Positions 10,367 to 21,839 of a DNA stretch of 64,000 nt are shown piece by piece. Both the position numbers and the translations under genes were made by a program. Location of the stretch: the NCBI GenBank assembly GCA_905178155.1, contig CAJINV010000018.1, positions 848,609 through 912,608 of the forward strand, read 5' to 3'. The notes below the pieces were generated by a model. That model saw only the letters and a list, made by a program, of their open reading frames with translations, did no database searches and was not told the DNA's origin. Within the stretch, counting starts at the first letter, position 1, and each line of letters starts with the position of its first letter. The DNA comes from Amoebophrya sp. A120. Lineage: Eukaryota; Sar; Dinophyceae; Syndiniales; Amoebophryaceae.

Positions 10367-13300
10367 TCATGGCGCGCGCGCGCTCAAAATCTTCCATGCA
10401 CAACACGTGGCTTCTAAATGAAGTTGAGGAACATCGTAGCGCTTCAGAAGAAACATTTTCTTGAACTTAGTCCCACCTGGTAGCGATCTGCTCCGTGGCT
10501 TGCTTTGCAGAGAGTGCAAAGCGGCAATCGGCCGAGACCGTAGCTGCTCGTAGATGGCTTGGTTCTGCGGGTAATGCGGATTATGGGCGTACACGTCCGG
10601 AAGATTTGCAGCTGCTTGTGGCCCTCCTGCTGTACCAAGTGGCCCCATGTCCAGCCCGCTATGCATTACAAAAGTATCGTACTAGTAGAAATAGCATTAC
10701 AAATCTTTCCAGAGTGAAAAATGCAATTTGTAATGCTGAATAGGCTAAGAAACCAGATTTGTCATGCATGACTGCAATTACTACGCGTACGATGCTTTTG
10801 CACAGGATACCCGCCATGAAACAGCAAATTCGAGTTCGACCCGATCGTATGAAGTGCGAAAATGTCTGGGTCTGCAGGGTGGAACTTGTAATGCTGTCTG
10901 CGCATTCTGAAAATATCTGTGTTGCATGAGCAGCGAGAGGAGTCAGTTCTTGGCACGCGGAGAGGGCATTTCTGATGCGTAATTAGCATCAAGAAGCTCT
11001 CAAAAAATCTGTGATGCTAGCACCAGCATCACAGACCTCACGGGTCATGCAAAATGTGCATGACACGTCCCGGCTCTTCCAGACCCAGACATATTTGCAT
11101 TTGATAGATCGCGCCTGCTGCTTGTTGCGAAGCTCCTGCTGCGAGGGAGCTGTTGTACTGGTAGTGCATTTGCATCATCTTCTGTTGGTGTAATTCTTGC
11201 TCCATCTGCTGCTGTTGCTGGAGTTGCAGCTGCCGCATCGCGGGGTTGTACTGTTGCTGCTGCTCCAAAAATTGTACTGGCGATGTAGAGGAACTTGTCC
11301 CCCCAGCAGCATTATTGCCATTCAAATTATTCCCACCACCAAAGTGATGCTGTGTTGGTGTAGTTGTACTGCCTCTACCGGCGAAATGTTCTTGCAGCAG
11401 ATGCTCCCTCGCCATTGCCGCGCGCCCGCCTGGAGGCACGGATCGGGGCCTCGTTGAGGAGCTGGAGGATGCGCCAGCACCGGAAGATGAATTCATGCGC
11501 AGGGCTTGCGCCCGTCGCCGAATTTGGTTCACCTGGTCCGTCGAGGAAAAATCGAAATTTCCGTGCAGCAAGTTTTCCATGATCTCCTTATGCTCTGGAT
11601 CGCTCTGCAATTGCTGCATCAAGGAGGAAGCTGCTCCACCCGCCCCGAAGTTATTGTCATTGCTCCCCAATCCATCATAACCCCTTCTGCTCATCCGGCC
11701 TCGCGCCGCGTGGTAACTTTCCACGGCCTCCGCGATGTCCACGTGGTCGTCTTCAGCGCCAAATCGAACTGCTTTTTGGATCGATGACGCTGTTTGGGGC
11801 AGTACTGGCACGGGTTCCGAAGAGGAGCCTCCTCCTCCTCCTGTTGGCTCCGTCTCGCTCATGTTGGGCGGACTCGTTTGCGGCACGGCCTGCTGGTGCT
11901 CCCCCGCCTGCTGGATCATCAGCTCGCCCTGGTACGGTACTACCCCGTTCATCAATACCGGCATCATCATCCCGTTGTCAGAATGCGCGCCACTGGCAAG
12001 GTTCTGCAGCGTATTAGCCGGTATGGGCAGCTCGGTGTCGACGTAGTGCGGGGGGTGTTGCTGGTCGTTGTCAACACCATTTGAGTTGGTGTTGTACTGC
12101 TGCATCTGCCGTTGCTGAAATTCGAACTCATCCGTCTGGTGCCGTTGGTGCTGTCCGCCGCTTGCTAGGGGCGTACTCGAGCTGGAACTTGACGGCTGGT
12201 TCCCTGTGTATAACGGGTTGGACGTTGTGGTAAGAACCACATGCGGATGCTGGTGCAGCGCACCACCAGAACCTCCAGCTGCACTGGAACTACTACTCGA
12301 CGTACTGTAAACGACCCAATGCTGGAGCAACCCCAGCATGTGCTCGATCTGGTTTCGCAGCCGCACCTTCGTGATGGCCGGCATGCCCTCGCTCTGCTGG
12401 ATCTCCTGCAGTTTGTCCAACGCGGACTCCCACTTCGTGTGCAGGCTCTGGTCGAAGTGCCGCTGCTTCTCGGACATGCTGACAAGTTCGGACCGCAGCT
12501 GCGCGATCTCCCGCGCCTCGTCTTTGCCGTCTCGGATCCGCAGCTCCTCTTGCAGTGCCTCAATCTTGGAGTGCGCCATATCCAGCTCGTTCTGGTACGC
12601 CATAATGCTGTCGTCGCGTTTATGCAATACAAATTTCCCGTACATGTACAAAATGCATCACAAACTTCGCTAACTTTGAATGCCAAACTTGTCATGCTGA
12701 CTAAGATTGAAGGCAAGTTTTGTCATGCAGAGACAGCATTTGTACGTGTACAGGAAATTTACTGTGGATAGCGCTCGCGGAGGCGCTGGGTGAAAGTCCG
12801 CATGATGTCCCGCTGCTTGAGTAGAAGCGACTTGTATCTGGTCGTTGATCATGGGGAGGGTAATAAATGTGTAGTGACGCTGCATATTCATATTCGTAAT
12901 TTCATCCGTTAAAGTTCGACACAAGTAGTTGCAGAAGTGCTGAAGAAGAAAGAAGTGACAATACAATCGAATACATTTGTTAATGTTAACTCTTCTAACA
13001 GACATTAGACATAGTTCTACCTCTGTATCTGCTTCCGGTCCTCGGTGATGGTGGATTTTTCACCCTCGAGCTGGGCGAGCTTTTGTTCGTATGCACGGTA
13101 AAAGAACAAGTATCGCAATGTTCGCAATGGCACTACTTAACACTAGTTGTAGTTCTAGATGTATGACTTGCATTTACAAATTTCTTCAACCTAAAATGTT
13201 ATGATGGATCAGCATCAGTTACATGCACAACTTTAACTGCAAGTGCAATCACGACGAGTCTACGATTTTTCCTTTGCTTTTGCACTGAATACTTCATAGT

Positions 13301-16300
13301 GCTCCACGATGGAGGCCGTGCCCTCGGTCTGGCGGTCTGAGGTCGAGTTCACGCCGCTGTTGGCCACGCCCGTCTGCCCGTCGACGGAGCTCGCCCCGTC
13401 CCGAAAAAACTGCGGCACTTCGGACAACCGACGCTCCAGCTCTATGGCGCTCTCAAACGTTACATTCTCAACTGTTACATGGATTTGTCATGCAAAATTG
13501 CCATGAGCCACGAGACGATCAAGCTACCTCGCATGACAAATCCCCAAAGGGCTCAGCAGCGCCTAAATCTGTGCCGAATTTGTGATGCGAGAATTGCAAG
13601 CTTGCCCCGTTCACTGTTGCGGTTCTTGCATCACAAATCCGTGTAACAGTTGAGAATGTAACAGTTGAGAATGCCATAAGCTCTCGTCGCTGCTTGCGCT
13701 CCGCGTGCAACGTGTGGGTCAGGGCAAGCTCGCGGTCTGGGTGGATAATGGGGAGATGAGAGTTTGGGGAATTTTCTCGAGACGATGAGGATGCTGTGTC
13801 AACTACGCAGCAACACAAGATAATGGTGCATTTGCTCGACGTGCTCATCTTCGACTACTAGGAAAAGCATAGTACATTGACCGCAATGGCAAACTACAAA
13901 AACCATAGTACCATTCTGCCCCCCAAAGGGTTCCTGGAGCGGTGATCTTCCATTGTTGGACAAGTCGTTCAAATCGATCATGCCGCCACCGCCCCCGGGG
14001 TGGCTCCCGTTCAGACTCGGGAAGTTCGGGTCCCCGCTCCGCCCGGCCCCCGACCCCGGACCGCCGCCGAGGCCCCCTGGGTACAGCAGTCCGCTGCTGG
14101 TTCCGGGTGACCGCCCGATGTTTTTCTTCGTTTTTTCCATGTGCAAGGCCTCGTTCAGGCGACGAATTTCGTCGCGGGCCTGCTTCAGCAAGTGGTTGTC
14201 CTCTTCCGCGCTTCGTATCTTCACAATTTATCACGATGAAAAAAGAGTTTGCATACAGAGTGGAAGAACGCAATTCGCAGTGGTGCGACATTGAGATTAT
14301 TGTCTTCTGCTTCTTCAGAGCACCAACTGTGTGCGGGTTCTAGGAAAAAGAGCATAGTGATAAAGCTGCTCTGGCAGCCATCAACAACTCTATTTCATGC
14401 ACATCATGAAGCATTTTTCTTTTTGCCTGGATAAATTGCTGTGCACATTCACGTTGGCGATGTTCACAATGGACTTCGCGCGGTTCATGAATTTCAGCGT
14501 GGAAAGGGACTCCTGGAAAGCCTCGTAGGCAGGCGAGATCATGCCGACGATGGTGGTGACACAGTTACCGCCGAGGGAATCCTCCAGCAGCCGGGTCAGC
14601 TTGGAGTCCCGGTAGGGGATGTGGCTCCGGGTCGGGTTTTTGTTGCTGTCCGCCAGGGCGTGGATCACGTTGCCGAGGGACAGCAAAGACGTGTTGATCT
14701 TTTTCGACTCCTCCAGCTGCTGGCCCTTCGTATGGCGTTCTCAAGTGTTACATTCTCAACTGTTACATGAATTTGTAATGCAAGAACGGCAAAAATGAAT
14801 GGGGGAAGCTTGCGCCTCTCGCATTACAGATTTGGCAAAGATTTACATGCTATTTAGCCCCTTCGGAGATTTGTCATGCGAAGCAGCTTAATGGTGGCGA
14901 GCTTGGTGGCAAATTTGCATGACGAATCATGTAACAGTTGAGAATGTAACATTTGAGAATCCCATACTTCGCACCGGTCCAGTGCACACGCTCGGACCCC
15001 GCCAGGTCCACCAGGTTTAATTTCGCAATCCGCACCACCTGCTTCTGCTCGCCCGCGTTGAAAGTTGACGTCGCGCTGGTTGCAGCAGCAGCCCCGACAG
15101 CTGCCCCCGCGTCAGCGTGGTCTGCTCCCGTGGCCTGAACTGGATGATCGTGCTGAAGTTGTTCCGCGCCGCCTTCGTTAGTGGGAGATGGATTCCTGGT
15201 GCCACCTTCTCCGCTATTCACAATGGTACTCTGCTCCACAAGAATCATGAACACGGTGTGACTGCGACTGGAGACCTCGTTGGACTTGGTCTGCGCGATC
15301 ATGCGGGCTTTGCCGCCCTTCTCGTATCCAGGAAGAAACAACCAACATCCCCATCCATTTTTTGCATGACAAATAGTGTATTTTATGCATGTTTTGCATC
15401 ACAAATTGGATGGGGATGGGCGTTTTTTCCTGGATCATATCTCGATCAGCGAGTACACTTCCTTCGGCGACCGCACGATCCATTCCGACAGGTTGTCGAC
15501 GAAAACGCCGCGCTTCTTGTCCTCCCGAATGTTCATGCTCGTCACCGGCTCGGTTTCCTGCTGCCCCCAGTTGCGCTCCTGGCTGCGCTCGCGGAGGTTC
15601 GGAATGGCGTGCTGGTTCCTGTTGGAGGTTTTGCTTTTGTCATTGTCGTGGTGATTGGAAAATTAAAATTTCCTATAGTCGTTAGATTCAGATTTGATTG
15701 CCTTCTTCAAGACAACGGGGTTGTAGAGCAGAAAAGTCAAACGGCAACGTCCGGGACATAATTTGAAAAGACTACGAACGAACGTCGTACTTCTGCTGTT
15801 TATCTCGGTCGTTATTTCCCGGCTGCCCTCCGGACACGGCCCCCGCAGCTACCGAATTGGGGGGCTTAAGCAAATCCGATATTTGCTCGTTGTAGATCTG
15901 CAGGTAGCTGGCCCGCACGATGAAGCGGGCCTTGCGGTCTTCGAAATTAGCGATCGAGTCGAATATTGCATCCATCGACCGTGCTATAATCCCCCGCTTC
16001 TCGTCCTTTCGGTCGTAACAGAAGCCCTCCATCGTGTGGGTCTTACCTTTTTTGTCAATCAGATGGCGGACGATCATTCGCGATTCTTTTGTCAGCAACA
16101 TAATTATTTGGAAATAAGAACGCACTTCATTAACCCGAACAACTCGAGCCGCTTGCCAAGACACTTGGTTGTCAACATCATCCAACTAAAGAACCAAACC
16201 CCTAGTCGGTAGAACTAGCTCATACCTGTTCCCGTCTGTCCATAGGCTAAAATGGTTGCGTTGTAGCCCTCGAGGACTGCCTGCGTCGCGTAGTGCCCGG

Positions 16301-16889
16301 TGGATTCGTACACTTTCGCTTGGCCGTCCGCCGGGCCGTGGGCGTGATTGAATGTGAAGACGTGGTTCGCGAATACGAGGAAATTTCCGCTCGTAATGAA
16401 ATCCGCTGACGCCGCCGCTTTGGCCGCCGCACTCTTGGAGTTGTTGTGGTCCTTATCTGAAGCCGAGTTACTCGAGCCGCTACTGCTCCCGTGTTCGTTG
16501 CTCGGCACGAGCTCCTGCAGCGTCACGGACTGGTTGTTGGGGTCTACCTGGCAGATCTGGTGGTATTTACCGCCCTCCTTTTCCCGGTCAATTGGTGGAC
16601 GAACCCGGATGACAACACGGATGTTGTGTTTCTGGTTGTGACTGTTCGTGATCTCTCCTTGTTGCTGTGCTGTGTAATGATCACCGAATGAGCCAGCACC
16701 TCCGTAGCTCTGCAAAAAGCCCCCTGGTGCGGTGGAACCAAGGCTCATCATGCCAGTTGTAGTACCTGAAGTCCTTCCGATGGAGCGGTTTTGAGAACGC
16801 GACCGCTCGCCCGACCGACCCCGCCGCATCGCCGGAAACGACTGGCGCAGGAAAAGCCCGGGGTCCGGATACGTGGCGGCACGGTCCAT
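10367..16889 (-). CDS. kinesin motor protein with long low-complexity tail
   Basis: The motor domain is N-terminal. After a basic, S/R-rich 90-residue leader comes NIRVVIRVRPP, then AYGQTGTG-KTHTMEG (P-loop, split by a GT-AG intron at 16047-16225), NEVSSRSHTVF (switch I), LNLVDLAGSER (switch II) and INTSLLSLGNVIHAL. The motor then closes with IPYRDSKLTRLLEDSLGG and TLKFMNRAKSIVN. A coiled coil follows (LLKQARDEIRRLNEAL and a second at about 12380-12600), then a Q/S/H/G-rich tail to LSARAP at the stop. Motor loops carry unusual S/N/A-rich and T/G-rich insertions. The gene carries family B, C, D, G and H introners plus ordinary introns. It moves along microtubules using ATP; the subfamily cannot be assigned. 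Exon order is continuous and no other gene is needed to explain the block. Confidence 0.85.
10660..10809. mobile_element. family C introner (TIR AAAAGTATCGTACTCG)
   Basis: Ends TATGCATTACAAAAG and CTTTTGCACAGGATA. TSD CCCGC is exact. Lies in the kinesin tail; removal joins LLFHGG to LDMGPLG. Confidence 0.92.
10848..11106. mobile_element. family B introner
   Basis: GTCTGGGTCTG at the left and CCAGACCCAGAC at the right, with exact TSD GATCG. Only a 38-bp exon separates it from the family C copy at 10660-10809. Removal joins QAAGAI to GSNSNLL in the kinesin tail. Confidence 0.92.
12621..12770. mobile_element. family G introner (TIR AAATTTCC-GTACATGTAC)
   Basis: Left end TATGCAATACAAATTTCCCG, right end GGAAATTTACTGTGGATA. 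TSD GCGTT/GCGCT matches at 4 of 5. Removal joins QRLRER to DDSIMAY in the kinesin coiled coil. Confidence 0.88.
13443..13678. mobile_element. family D introner (TIR CTCAAATGTTACATTCTCAA)
   Basis: Near-perfect TIRs of about 35 bp and exact TSD AGCTC. Lies in the kinesin gene between coiled-coil exons (RRELMA and IELERRL). Confidence 0.92.
14731..14966. mobile_element. family D introner
   Basis: TIRs as in the other family D copies, exact TSD CTTCG. Interrupts the kinesin motor just after switch II, between VHWTGAK and the LEESKKINTSL block. Confidence 0.92.
15325..15439. mobile_element. family H introner, 115 bp, shortest seen
   Basis: TIR core CATCCCCATCCA at the left and TGGATGGGGATG at the right, bounded by CCAGGAA and TTCCTGG. 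TSD TCTCG is exact. The whole element is almost only TIR plus two CATGACAAAT-type motifs. Lies in the kinesin motor. Confidence 0.85.
16047..16225 (-). other. conventional GT-AG intron in kinesin P-loop
   Basis: On the minus strand the donor is ACAG|GTATGAG and the acceptor AAAAAAG|GTAAG. Splicing joins GQTGTG to KTHTMEG exactly. It has no TIR or TSD, showing that ordinary spliceosomal introns coexist with introners in this gene. Confidence 0.85.
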
Positions 16890-17935
16890 GACGCAGTTTT
16901 ATTCCGCTGGGTTGCGAGCTTTACGTAGTTCTTGCACCCGTTTCTACAAGGAGCAGGGATGTACTTAGTCGCGCTCCCGAGCAGCTACCGTGTATGCGTC
17001 GATGGTGACGCCCACACGAGGATCTTCTGTGACGCCCTCATTTTCCGTTTCAGCTATTGGGGTTCGGGTTGCCGTTCCCTTCATGTTCTTCATTTGCTTC
17101 TCATATAGATACCTATCATCGTTGCATGCACGACCACGTACTTAGAAACCAATTTTCCATCGGCCTCGTTTTCTGGTCGCCCATGCGTCACTTCATTCTC
17201 TACTCAAAATTGGAGGTCTACTTCGGATGAGCAACAATTGTAGGTACATATTTTCATCTTTGACTCCAGCTCTTTTGCAATCAGTTTTTGCTTCATCTCG
17301 ACCTAAAAGCGCGTTGCACTAGACAAGACAATCCTAAGTTGTTGTATCAAAAATTTATGAACTGCAAAAGTATAAGTATCGTACTCGTAGTATTGCAATA
17401 GAAATTACCAAAGCATGCCAAATGGGATTTCTCATGCTGATTTAGCTTGGCGAAGAAATTTGTCTTGCATGACTGCGATTAGTACGAGTACGATACTTTT
17501 GCACAGGATAAAATTCCAATACTGCCAACGATTGAAATCAAACTCGATCTCCTCGATAACATGGCTCTCTCGAAGCGACGAAATCGTCTTGTTGCAGTCA
17601 CCAACATGACTACATACATGTAGCGCGATGAATACATCTAGTGCGATGAAACGGAAAAAAGAATAAACTCCGTATGCGAACAGTGATGAGCAAACGGAAA
17701 CAGGAAGCTTTATGACGAAAAGCTTGTTTTCACCTCGGATCCGTTCATCGTCCCGAAGACGTTTTTTTTACGGCTATGCATTTGCGTCCCATGTTGATTT
17801 GCACGACTAGTAGCACCTGAACCTGGAGCTGTGACAAAGGTTTCTTAGGGTTGACAAGGGTTTCGAGTTGGAGTTGGTCCTCGTGGCAGCTCAAACTCGT
17901 CCCCCTCCTCCTACTCCTGTCCATGTTTGCAACTA
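16890..17935. other. intergenic region with one introner
   Basis: No gene is supported. The region contains a family C element at 17356-17510 and T-rich and A-rich stretches. Confidence 0.5.
17356..17510. mobile_element. family C element outside coding sequence
   Basis: Complete family C copy with exact TSD AAATT. It lies about 470 bp upstream of the kinesin start, so it is in 5' UTR, promoter or spacer rather than in an exon. Confidence 0.9.
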
Positions 17936-20900
17936 CTACTGCCCATTTCTCATGGCTACCTCTTCCCTCCAGTGTTGTAGTATGTTGTTTGCCGTCACCG
18001 TGATATTTGGATTCGGCACCCATCCGGTCAGCTTTCGCAATTTCGAGTTGTCCGCCAACAGCGTTTTCTCGTCGGCCGAGCGCATATGAGAGTGCACAAC
18101 TCCCCCTCCCCCCCATTAATATTTACATTGCTTGACTTCCGGGTTCTGGTCCCGCCTACCCCCCGGCGACAGGTGACCTTGACAGGTGACCGCGACAGGT
18201 GACCTGGACAGGTGACCTCGACAGGTGACCTTGACAGGTGACATTGACAGGTGACATTGACAGGCGACCTTGACAGGCGACCTTGACAGGTGAGCTTGAC
18301 AGGTGACCTTGACAGGTGACCTGGACAGGTGGCCGCGACAGGCGAGGCGAGAGGGTAAAGCAAAGGCGAGACCAGCGCCTGAGCGCAAATATTTATATAT
18401 TTTACACGCCAAATGCCGACGGGGGAAAATGAAAAATAAATTAAAAGCGCCAAAAAAAAAACGCAACGCACAAAATGAAAAAAAACACAACCTGCCTCCA
18501 TAAAAAAAGAAGTCTTTGCGTTGCCATGCAAAAATCTTAAAAAGCGGCTTCCTCTGCAATGCACGGCCAGGAGACAGCTGCTTACTTTGCTCTGTGGAAT
18601 CGGAAAGGCGTTGCGCTTCAATGTTAGAGAACTTTTTTGCAGCAGCCACACAGAGATGTCTACTCTGCTTCTATTTTTGTTTTTTCTTGCAAAATGCAGG
18701 GCGCCTAATTCGCCCTTTTTCCACTAGCGCTTCGCGCACTGAGCCAATACGCGCGCGCCTGGTGTGAGGCGAGGGGCGGACGCTGTCCGCCCCGATGCCG
18801 AACACCCTTCCCCCACTAGCGTTTCGCGCACTAAGCCACTACGCGCGCGCCTGGTGTGAGGCGAGGGGCGGACGCTGTCCGCCCCGATGCCGAACACCCT
18901 TCCCCCACTAGCGCCACTAGGGACGAGCACAAGGCCCCAGCGTGGGGACCCTGTCCCCACGCTCGGGTGGGCCTTGTTTGTCATGCAAAACCCTAAACCC
19001 AAGTGCTTCCCTGTGGCACTGTTTGCATGAGAGAAGCCGGAAGCTCAAACAGCAACATACTAGGCGCATTGATTTGCCATGCGCAGGCTCCATGTGATGT
19101 GCTGGTGTTTGTATTGCTGTTCATGCAATACAAATGAGGGGGACGGGGGGTTGTGCACCCTCATACCGCAGCCTGCTCCTGTCGAACTCCAGATTTATCG
19201 GAATCTTGGCTTCTTTTGTCAGCAGTTGCAGCATGTCCTTGATCGTGTACCCAATGCCCGACCCGACGTTATACGCCTCACCGGGTTTCCCTATCCGGCA
19301 CAACTTCAGAAACACCGGGGCGGAATCCGCCACATCCGTGACGTCGCGCGAGGTGGAAAGATCCCCGTGGTAGAGCGTGTAATTTGAATTACTGCTGGAT
19401 GAAGATCTTCCTGTCGCTTCAGGGTGAATAGAAGTTGCGCTGCAGGTTTGGTTGCTGTTCGTTTTCTTAATTTTGCAGGCATGCTCCAAATCCTCGCGCT
19501 CCCGCTCTGCCTGAGACTCCAGCTCGGCAATCTGCTTCGCGAAATTTTGCAGGCTCAGCTGGTCGGTGCCGCCCTCGGCCATCTGGATAAAGATCCGGGC
19601 CACGATCGTCTTCAGATTGTAGGTTGTAGCGCGCGTATGGTGGCGAAACAGTCTTGAGAACAACTAAGCGTTTTTGCACGTTGTATCTTCTATGACGATG
19701 ATCATCAGGAACAAATTTTACATCTTAATGCTTGCACATACAAAGCCACCACGACCCCATAGAAGACAGTCAGTGTCATACAAGAGGGCAGAGAACAATA
19801 CGAGTTGTTCATCACCCCGAATTTTGAGTGCTGAAAAAAAGCAGGACGTCCTCCAAGACTTATTCACTAACATAGTACATCATGGCCAGATTTTCTTGCG
19901 CAACCTTGGAAACCTGAGATGGATTGAATCAGCAATCAACATCTTCAATATCACCAACTTAATTTGCAGTAGCACGTACCGTGCACAACAACAGTACGTC
20001 GGAAGCAATCCTGTAAAGCACCCAAGCACGTTCCTCTTGCAGAAACACAAATCGACAAAAGACAAAAATGCCCTAAATACCCCATATGGCGTGAAGGGTT
20101 TCAGGTGCGCGGTTTCTGGTATAGGCGTTCCCTCCCAATCGATCGCTGCAGCGCCGTATTCCGCGGAGGATCCCGCGACCAGAATTCGCATCTCCTTCGA
20201 CACGTCGCCGCTGTTCTGCAGCACCCGCACGGCTTCCAGCACATTCAGGGTGCCGATGATGTTCACATTCAAAGACAATATCCTGTGCAAAAGTTGTATC
20301 GTATTCGTACTCGTAGTAATCCCATTCATACATTACAAATTTCTTTCTCAAGTTAAATCCGCATTACAAATTCTATATTCTCTTTCTGAGGAAATTTGTA
20401 TTGCAGTTCATACTAGTACGATACTTTTGTAATGCATAGACAAGGAGGCGGACCCAAAGGAGACGCCGTTGATGGCCTGCGCTGCGAAGTGGAACACGTA
20501 GTCGGGCTTCAACTTTTTCGGCTATCCTGTGCAAACGTGTATCGCACTTCTACTGAACAAACTGATTGCAATCTTGCATGACAACCCTACCTTTTTACCT
20601 GAATTGGCATTACAAATTTCAATTTTCTTTCTGATAAAATTTGTAATGCAATTTGTACTAATACGATACTTTGCAATGCATATCAGCAGGTTGGTCACAA
20701 AAAAAGAATCCGTCACGTCCCCGTACTCCAGCTGTATGCGGTGGACGTAGCCCTTCAGGTTCCGCAAGTTGGAACGCCACCGAGCCAGCACAATAACATT
20801 TTTCGCAGACCCAAATTCGCAGTTGTCTACGGCGTGCTTCACCAACTGACTCCCGATCATGCCCGTGCCCCCGGTAATCAAAATTTGCTCCGTGACGCCA

Positions 20901-21121
20901 TCCCGGAGTGGAGTCCGACAGGCGGAAGTCGTGGCAGTTGTAGTACTAGGGGCCGCTGTGGCTTGCTGTGCTGGCGTGGCAAGAACGAGAACGAAGTGGA
21001 TGCAAAGAGCACGTAAAAGAGAGAACGGCCTCGTGGCTGAGGAGAAGTGAAAAAACGGAAAAAACCAGCAGGACGGAGCCATCTTGATCACAGCAACTAC
21101 GTTGACCAAAAGCAAAAGCAA
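17936..21121 (-). CDS. GDP-mannose 4,6-dehydratase / GDP-6-deoxy-mannose reductase family enzyme
   Basis: An extended SDR sugar-nucleotide enzyme. A hydrophobic N-terminus (to about residue 55; Met at 21121 or 21082) suggests a signal or membrane anchor, unusual for this normally cytosolic family. Rossmann motif ITGGTGMIGS follows, then VIVLARW. GSSAEYGA and PYG-VSKVAQE supply the active-site Ser and YxxxK once a conventional intron is removed. QLSLQNFAKQIAELE, SRDVTDVADSAPVFL, GEAYNVGSG and the C-terminal DNSKLRKLTGWVPN complete the fold. An S/N/T-rich insertion lies between AKQIAELE and TLYHGDL. Family C introners interrupt it at 20279-20438 and 20523-20682, and a 1.08-kb family E element sits at 18085-19165. 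Removal gives DRSRLRSADEKTLLADNSK, matching the family. The reaction (dehydratase or reductase, on GDP-sugars) cannot be fixed from motifs alone. Confidence 0.82.
18168..18347. repeat. 13-bp minisatellite GACAGGTGACCTT
   Basis: About 14 tandem units of GACAGGTGACCTT, with variation mainly in the last three bases. Lies inside the enlarged family E introner. Confidence 0.95.
18722..18905. repeat. 92-bp tandem duplication
   Basis: Two nearly identical 92-bp units starting CACTAGCG and ending CACCCTTCCCC, followed by the start of a third. GC-rich with GCGCGCGC runs and a GGGCGGAC...GTCCGCCC inverted repeat. Part of the enlarged family E element. Confidence 0.93.
20279..20438. mobile_element. family C introner
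   Basis: Ends TATCCTGTGCAAAAG and TAATGCATA; exact TSD GACAA. Lies in the SDR gene; removal leads in frame into SLNVNIIGTLNV. Confidence 0.92.
20523..20682. mobile_element. family C introner
   Basis: Ends TATCCTGTGCAAACG and GCAATGCATA; TSD TCGGC/TCAGC (4 of 5). Lies in the SDR gene after DSFFVTNLL. Confidence 0.88.
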
Positions 21122-21839
21122 TGAATACTACAGCGATAGACAGTCAAAATAGCGTGGCCCAGGCGGTGTGTGTTACTTATGCGGCCGAAAACGGCAAGTG
21201 TCTACTTGGACCGCGCCCCAGGAGACCGCTCTTAGAATGATGATCGCTTCGAGGGCTAAGTAGTCGGGTAGTCGACGAGAGGAGAGACTGAGTCCGCGGC
21301 GCCGGTGCAAGATCATGATCTAGCAAGTCCAAGTCGTCAGATGAATCAATCAAATTGACTGGCAAGTGCAAGTCGCACTTCTGCTTCCGTGTTGTCATTG
21401 CCTGCGTCGATGCAGCGCTGCGATAAGTACTTGTCAAAAGTTTGAAATGAGTCGAGTGGTTTATGAATGAAGATTGAGACAAGTCTCTATAGTGCCTTGC
21501 ATGTATACTATTCTTGTTTCTGTGGTAAATTGTCCAGCGCTTGTTCCCGTGTGAAAGCATTTGCTTTAGCGCTCGCAAGATTTTTGAGAAGTTGTCTGTA
21601 CTAGTTGTACGAGCTACAGATATATCGACCTTTATCGGCTACTCTTGTTCACCGGATTATTTCTCTTCGGTCTGCTTGCTTTCGCAACAGATTGTTCGGT
21701 CCGACGACTTGTTCTAAAGAGCAGAAGTAACCAATGACGGGGCAACAAACTGGTTCCAGCACTATCTTCACAGCTTGTGCAGACAAAACTACCGGTGTAG
21801 TTCGAATTCTTGGCGAAGATCGTACTATCAGAAGACGAA
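21122..21839. other. intergenic region, no supported gene
   Basis: A 133-codon minus-strand ORF (21177-21578) and a 74-codon ORF (21632-21856) lack recognisable domains. They lie downstream of the PP2C stop codon and are not needed to complete either neighbour. Confidence 0.4.

Larger units (their letters stand above)
18085..19165. mobile_element. enlarged family E introner, 1,081 bp
   Basis: Ends TATGAGAGTGCACAACTCCC and its mirror, TSD GCGCA/CCGCA (4 of 5). Other family E copies are 219-240 bp. Here about 850 bp is inserted after the left TIR: a 13-bp minisatellite, A/T-rich sequence and a 92-bp tandem duplication. The normal interior (TTTGTCATGCAAAA) resumes near 18975. Removal restores the conserved RLR-SADE junction of the SDR enzyme. 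Confidence 0.85.

Noticed and set aside
10367-12651. Q/S-rich ORF as an independent gene
   Set aside because: It continues in frame from the kinesin coiled coil across a family G introner (RLRER-DDSIMAY), with no separate start needed.
18168-18347. Possible CRISPR array
   Set aside because: Units are 13 bp and directly contiguous with no unique spacers, and the context is eukaryotic; it is a minisatellite.
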